Shown here piece by piece: positions 59,991 through 64,000 of a stretch of DNA of 64,000 nucleotides (positions within the stretch are counted from its first letter, which is position 1; each line of letters opens with the position of its first letter). The DNA is from Candidatus Steffania adelgidicola. Lineage in GTDB: Bacteria; Pseudomonadota; Gammaproteobacteria; Enterobacterales; Enterobacteriaceae. Position numbers and translations under genes: made by a program. The notes under the pieces were generated by a model. That model saw nothing but the letters and a program-made list of their open reading frames with translations. It ran no database searches and had not been told where the DNA came from. The stretch spans positions 124,001 through 188,000 of the forward strand of contig NZ_CP045889.1 of assembly GCF_020541225.1 (NCBI RefSeq), given 5' to 3'.

Positions 59991-60539
59991 TCAGGCCTTA
60001 TTGCTTTTTTTAGGTGCGAGTACCATGATTATCTGTCGGCCTTCAATCTTGGAGGGGAAAGATTCCACCATCGCCCATTCGCTGAGATCGTTACGAACGC
60101 GGTTAAGTACTTCCATTCCAATCTGTTGGTGCGCCATCTCACGTCCACGAAAACGCAGGGTGATTTTGGTTTTATCACCGTCTTCCAGAAAACGAATTAG
60201 ATTTCGTAGTTTTACCTGATAGTCGCCTTCATCAGTTCCAGGTCGAAATTTTATTTCCTTAATTTGGATGACTTTTTGCTTCTTTTTCTGTTCTTTAGTA
60301 GATTTACTTTTCTCATAGAGAAACTTTCCGTAATCCATGATTCGGCACACTGGCGGCTCGGCATTGGGGCTAATTTCGACTAAATCAACGCCAGATTCTT
60401 CGGATTTTTCAAGCGCCTCATTTAGACTAACAATACCAATCTGCTCGCCGTCGATATCCGTCAGACGAACCTCGGAGACGCGGATTTCTCGATTAATACG
60501 ATGAGGCCGCGCCGATTGAACTCGTTTTCCGCCTTTAAT
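59991..60539 (-). CDS. infC: Translation initiation factor IF-3, with ATT start codon
   Basis: IF3 binds the 30S subunit, blocks 50S joining and rejects wrong start codons. Reading upstream of the first ATG, conserved IF3 sequence continues without a break ([20 protein letters not shown], then [19 protein letters not shown]) to an ATT at 60539. It lies three bases after the thrS stop and has GGAGGAATAA upstream. This is the rare AUU start of E. coli infC, by which IF3 limits its own synthesis. From ATT the protein has 182 residues (E. coli 180), with N- and C-domains joined by the lysine-rich linker. Starting at the internal ATG (60350) would lose the whole N-domain. Confidence 0.95.
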   Translation of the reverse strand: MKGGKRVQSARPHRINREIRVSEVRLTDIDGEQIGIVSLNEALEKSEESGVDLVEISPNAEPPVCRIMDYGKFLYEKSKSTKEQKKKQKVIQIKEIKFRPGTDEGDYQVKLRNLIRFLEDGDKTKITLRFRGREMAHQQIGMEVLNRVRNDLSEWAMVESFPSKIEGRQIIMVLAPKKSNKA

Positions 60540-60542
60540 ACT

Positions 60543-62474
60543 TTATTCCTCCAGTTGATGAAGATTACGGCTGCTGATTTCATAATGCAGCTTTTCAATA
60601 ACTTCGCTAACGGCAAGACTGCCTAAGTTTTTACTAAAGCGCGTACGAACAGCGACTTTTCCTACTGCCATTTCTCGATCTCCACAGATCAACATGTATG
60701 GCACTCGATGTAAAGTATGTTCCCGGATTTTAAAGCCTATTTTTTCATTTCTCAAATCCATTTTCACCCGAAGACCAGCGGCTGACAATTTTTCCGTTAC
60801 TTTTATAACATAATTTGCTTGATTGTCAGTAATATTCATTACGATAACATGTGTCGGTGCTAGCCAGGTTGGGTAAAAACCGGCATATTCTTCTGTCAGA
60901 ATGCCAATAAAGCGTTCTATTGATCCTAAAATAGCGCGGTGAATCATGACCGGAACTATGCGTTCGTTATTTTCTCCAACGTAAGATGCGTTTAAACGAC
61001 CAGGTAGCGAAAAATCTAGCTGAACCGTACCACATTGCCAGGCACGATCCAGGCAATCAAGAAGGGTAAATTCAATTTTAGGACCATAAAAAGCTCCTTC
61101 GCCTGGTTGGTATTCAAATATCACACCACTTTGCTTTAAGGCGGCGGCTAAGTCTTCCTCTGCTTGATCCCAGACCTCATCGTTAGCGATACGTTTTTCT
61201 GGACGGGTAGAGAGTTTAACTATAATTTTTTTAAATCCAAAAGTAGCATAAACATCATACACCATTTTGATGCAATTGTTTACTTCATCTCGCACCTGAT
61301 CTTTAGTGCAAAAAATATGCCCATCATCCTGAGTAAAGGCTCGTACTCGCATTAGGCCATGTAGAGACCCAGACGGTTCATTTCTATGGCAGCTACCGAA
61401 TTCAGCCATACGCAATGGTAGATCTCGATAGGATTTTAATCCTTGATTAAAAATCTGTACGTGTCCCGGGCAATTCATGGGTTTAATGCAATACTCCCGA
61501 TTCTCTGATGATGTGGTGAACATATGTTCGGCGTAATTATCCCAGTGGGCTGTTTTTTCCCATAGTATACGGTCCATCATGAATGGCCCTTTCACTTCCT
61601 GATATTGGTAGGTTTGAAGTTTCATGCGAATAAAAGCTTCTAGCTCCCGAAAAAGAATCCATCCGTCGTTATGCCAAAAGACCATACCCGACGCTTCTTC
61701 CTGTATATGATAAAGATCAAGTTGTTTACCAATTTTACGATGATCGCGCTTTCCCACTTCTTCTAAATGCTTTAAATAGTCATGCAGTTGTTTTTGATCG
61801 CCCCAGGCGGTACCGTAAATACGTTGCAGCATTTTATTTTGACTATCACCACGCCAGTATGCCCCAGAGATTTTTTCCAGTTTAAAAAACTGACAGAAGC
61901 GTATATTGGGGACGTGTGGGCCCCGGCATATATCTATATATTCTTCATGATGATAAAGTGTTAGAGAAGTATCATGACTAATGTTCTCATCGAGAATAGC
62001 CACTTTGTAATCTTCACCTCGAGATAAAAAAGTATTTCTGGCATGCTTCCAGCTAACTTTTGTCTTAATAACGTCGTAGTGTTTTGCTGCGAGTTGGTGC
62101 ATCCGTTTTTCTATCAGACCTAGATCAGCTTGGGTTAAGGTATGACTAATATCGACATCATAATAAAAACCTTGATGATTTACTGGACCCATTGCCATTT
62201 TCGTATTTGGCCACAATTGTTTTATGGCATGGCCTAGCAAATGTGCACAGGAGTGGCGGATGATGTCCAATCCTGTCTTATCTTTAGAGGTAATGATAGT
62301 AAGCTGAGTATCGTAATCAATTGTATCACCAGCATCGATCAGGTCCTTTTTATTAATCAGGCCAGCAATGCAGGCCTTAGCTAATCGAGGAGAGATAGTT
62401 CGGGCAATATCAATAGGGGATACCGGCTCTGTAAACTGACGCTGAGTGGCGTCAGGGAGACTGATAACGGGCAT
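60543..62474 (-). CDS. thrS: Threonyl-tRNA synthetase
   Basis: ThrRS charges tRNA-Thr and hydrolyses mischarged Ser-tRNA-Thr. The 643-residue protein matches E. coli (642). Order: TGS domain (residues 1 to about 62), editing domain with [16 protein letters not shown] and CRGPHVPN, class II core with zinc ligands in IKPMNCPGH, the motif 2 region [31 protein letters not shown], and motif 3 [20 protein letters not shown], then the anticodon-binding domain. It is first in the operon thrS-infC-rpmI-rplT-pheS-pheT-ihfA. In E. coli ThrRS represses its own mRNA through tRNA-like leader hairpins; no clear equivalent is visible upstream here. Confidence 0.98.
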   Translation of the reverse strand: MPVISLPDATQRQFTEPVSPIDIARTISPRLAKACIAGLINKKDLIDAGDTIDYDTQLTIITSKDKTGLDIIRHSCAHLLGHAIKQLWPNTKMAMGPVNHQGFYYDVDISHTLTQADLGLIEKRMHQLAAKHYDVIKTKVSWKHARNTFLSRGEDYKVAILDENISHDTSLTLYHHEEYIDICRGPHVPNIRFCQFFKLEKISGAYWRGDSQNKMLQRIYGTAWGDQKQLHDYLKHLEEVGKRDHRKIGKQLDLYHIQEEASGMVFWHNDGWILFRELEAFIRMKLQTYQYQEVKGPFMMDRILWEKTAHWDNYAEHMFTTSSENREYCIKPMNCPGHVQIFNQGLKSYRDLPLRMAEFGSCHRNEPSGSLHGLMRVRAFTQDDGHIFCTKDQVRDEVNNCIKMVYDVYATFGFKKIIVKLSTRPEKRIANDEVWDQAEEDLAAALKQSGVIFEYQPGEGAFYGPKIEFTLLDCLDRAWQCGTVQLDFSLPGRLNASYVGENNERIVPVMIHRAILGSIERFIGILTEEYAGFYPTWLAPTHVIVMNITDNQANYVIKVTEKLSAAGLRVKMDLRNEKIGFKIREHTLHRVPYMLICGDREMAVGKVAVRTRFSKNLGSLAVSEVIEKLHYEISSRNLHQLEE

Positions 62475-64000
62475 GTGGCTTTCCTTAAACTGCAGTGGTG
62501 ATGTATATACATAAGATCACGTAGAAAAAGTAAAAAAATAAATTTTAACAAATCAAAAATGCTATCCAGCTATACCTTTTGAAATATATATAGACTATTT
62601 TCCCTGTCTTATATTTTAACTTGTTGAATTTGAATATGCTTGGATTATAAAATCGGGTTGTTTTGGCAAAGATTTTTGATTGGTTCTCAAAGCTATCTTT
62701 ACCGCTATCTATTTTTCAACTATCGTTGATTTCAAATAAGTACCTCTAAGCTAGATGATGCTGTAATCAAGATAATTTTACTCTATAAAATTCACTCATT
62801 TATCAGTTTTATTAGCTAACTAGGAAGGCTCTTATGGCTTTAATTTTATAGAATTAAGTGGAGTATTTATATAACTCAGTGAGTTATTGACAATACTGTA
62901 ACTCGTTACGTTCATGAGTTTGATGTGTAACGACCATATCGTGTTATTTTGGATTTGCATAATCAAACCATGCAGCATTCTTTTCGTATGAGTTCAGTTT
63001 GTTATCATAGGGAGTTGTCATACATCATCTGATGATACATGTTTTATATCGTTTCTCATTTCAAAAAAAAGCAAAATACTTGTGCGATACGAGAAAGAAC
63101 TAGGATATAGAGATATGAATCTAAATGATGTTCATTTATCTATTAAGTGTTTTTTCTTACTACATAACCGGGAAAACATAACAAAACTGTATAACATCTA
63201 AAATAATAATTTCATCTTAAGTTTTATTCACATAAAGAATGTTTTTAGCCATTTATTTTTTAATTTAAACACGAGATGATGATTTATAATTAATTATGTG
63301 AAAATTATTTTTTATACATTTTTTACTTAGTTTGTTTCATATCAAAATAGTTCACAAAGGATATGTTTCGGCAACTTTGATTTTATTATAGATTTTATCT
63401 AAGAAGGAATGGTCTATCTCAAGATAGATATCTTCTTTAGTTTTTCCTGTTTTTTATAAAGTTTAAATCTGGTAAAAGATAGTTAGGAATGATACCTGAT
63501 AACGGTTTATAGAATATGTACCATATCTAAAGATAAAGGTTATTTACCATAGTAGTTTTATTTTATATTTGTAATAAATTTAATTAATTATCTAAATTAT
63601 TTGATCTTGATTGAGCGGCTTAATGATATTGGAAAATAGTGAGATAGTTAAATGAGAATAATGTAAAAAATAGAAATATTATGGCTGGATGTAAAATTAA
63701 ATTTTTTAAGTATCACTTCTAATACGGAAAAGCATCGGACTTATTTTATAAGTACCTAACTAGGTTAGCAATGGGTTTATATATAGCAAGATACTTTTCT
63801 ATAGTGTCACGGTTATTTAGAAGATACGTTATTGCTGTTATATCTGCGATTGTTGAGAGTGTCTCCTTCTTGATGCTGTCTATATCAAAGGGAGTAGAGA
63901 AGATTATGGTTTGTTTTTACTTCTATAGCGATAGATTCAGGGCTTGTCGATACCATTAATATCTGTATTTTTTTGAAAATGAGTCACTTTATATAAATAG
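62475..64000. other. 1.5-kb AT-rich desert upstream of thrS
   Basis: No recognisable gene. It should contain the thrS operon promoter, but no strong sigma-70 site or ribosome-like leader hairpin stands out. A 62-codon open frame at 63771-63959 (plus) shows no family resemblance. Confidence 0.55.

Noticed and set aside
63771-63959. 62-codon plus-strand frame at the right end
   Set aside because: No family resemblance; consistent with chance.

Overview
The window looks like part of the chromosome of a gammaproteobacterial (Enterobacterales) endosymbiont in an advanced but incomplete stage of genome decay. Every recognisable gene is closest in sequence and order to free-living enterobacteria: trxA-rho-wecA, sspA-sspB, pth-ychF, sppA-ansA, and thrS-infC-rpmI-rplT-pheS-pheT-ihfA. 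By my count, intact genes cover only about 25 kb (about 39%) of the 64 kb. About 6 kb more is recognisable pseudogene (gltB, gltD, pgsA), and roughly half is very AT-rich DNA in which I recognise nothing. This combination resembles the low-density genomes reported for co-obligate insect symbionts such as Serratia symbiotica of Cinara aphids. That placement is inference; a Sodalis-allied symbiont is also possible.

Layout. 1-91: the start of an O-polysaccharide ABC exporter ATPase (Wzt-like) running off the left edge. 1.9-8.4 kb: isolated mnmA, dsbA and metF separated by deserts. 8.4-11.5 kb: desert with 9-bp and 7-bp tandem repeats and a long hairpin. 11.5-17.2 kb: nearly full-length but broken gltB-gltD. 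17.2-18.4 kb: sspA-sspB. 18.4-25.1 kb: desert with nfuA. 25.1-33.2 kb: trxA, rho, wecA and then rffG-rffH, the survivors of an enterobacterial-common-antigen (ECA) locus whose other genes are gone. 36.1 kb: broken pgsA. 37.2-40.3 kb: sppA-ansA with a GC-rich structured segment between them. 43.1-45.4 kb: monomeric-type icd. 47.6-49.1 kb: ilvC. 50.4-54.0 kb: a GT4 glycosyltransferase, pth and ychF. 55.3-62.5 kb: the compact thrS to ihfA translation operon on the minus strand. After that, desert to the end.

How the genes fit together. Most survivors are information-processing genes: two aminoacyl-tRNA synthetases, IF3, L20, L35, MnmA, Pth, YchF, Rho and IHF-alpha. A second group makes surface glycan: WecA can start an undecaprenyl-linked chain, RffG/RffH make dTDP-4-keto-6-deoxyglucose, a GT4 enzyme is present, and a Wzt-like ATPase could drive export. 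This suggests an O-polysaccharide/LPS pathway kept after ECA was lost. Metabolic survivors are ilvC (branched-chain amino acids), metF (methyl-folate), a monomeric isocitrate dehydrogenase (2-oxoglutarate, NADPH) and ansA (asparaginase). Glutamate synthase is dead, which points to dependence on external or GDH-derived glutamate.

I see no tRNA, rRNA, CRISPR array, transposase or phage gene, and no clear previously undescribed multi-gene system. The most interesting points are regulatory and small-scale: a decayed pheM attenuator leader in front of intact pheST, a structured GC-rich 3' segment after sppA, a DsbA with a CKHC active site, an altered Pth loop, the broken pgsA, and unexplained inverted and tandem repeats in the deserts.
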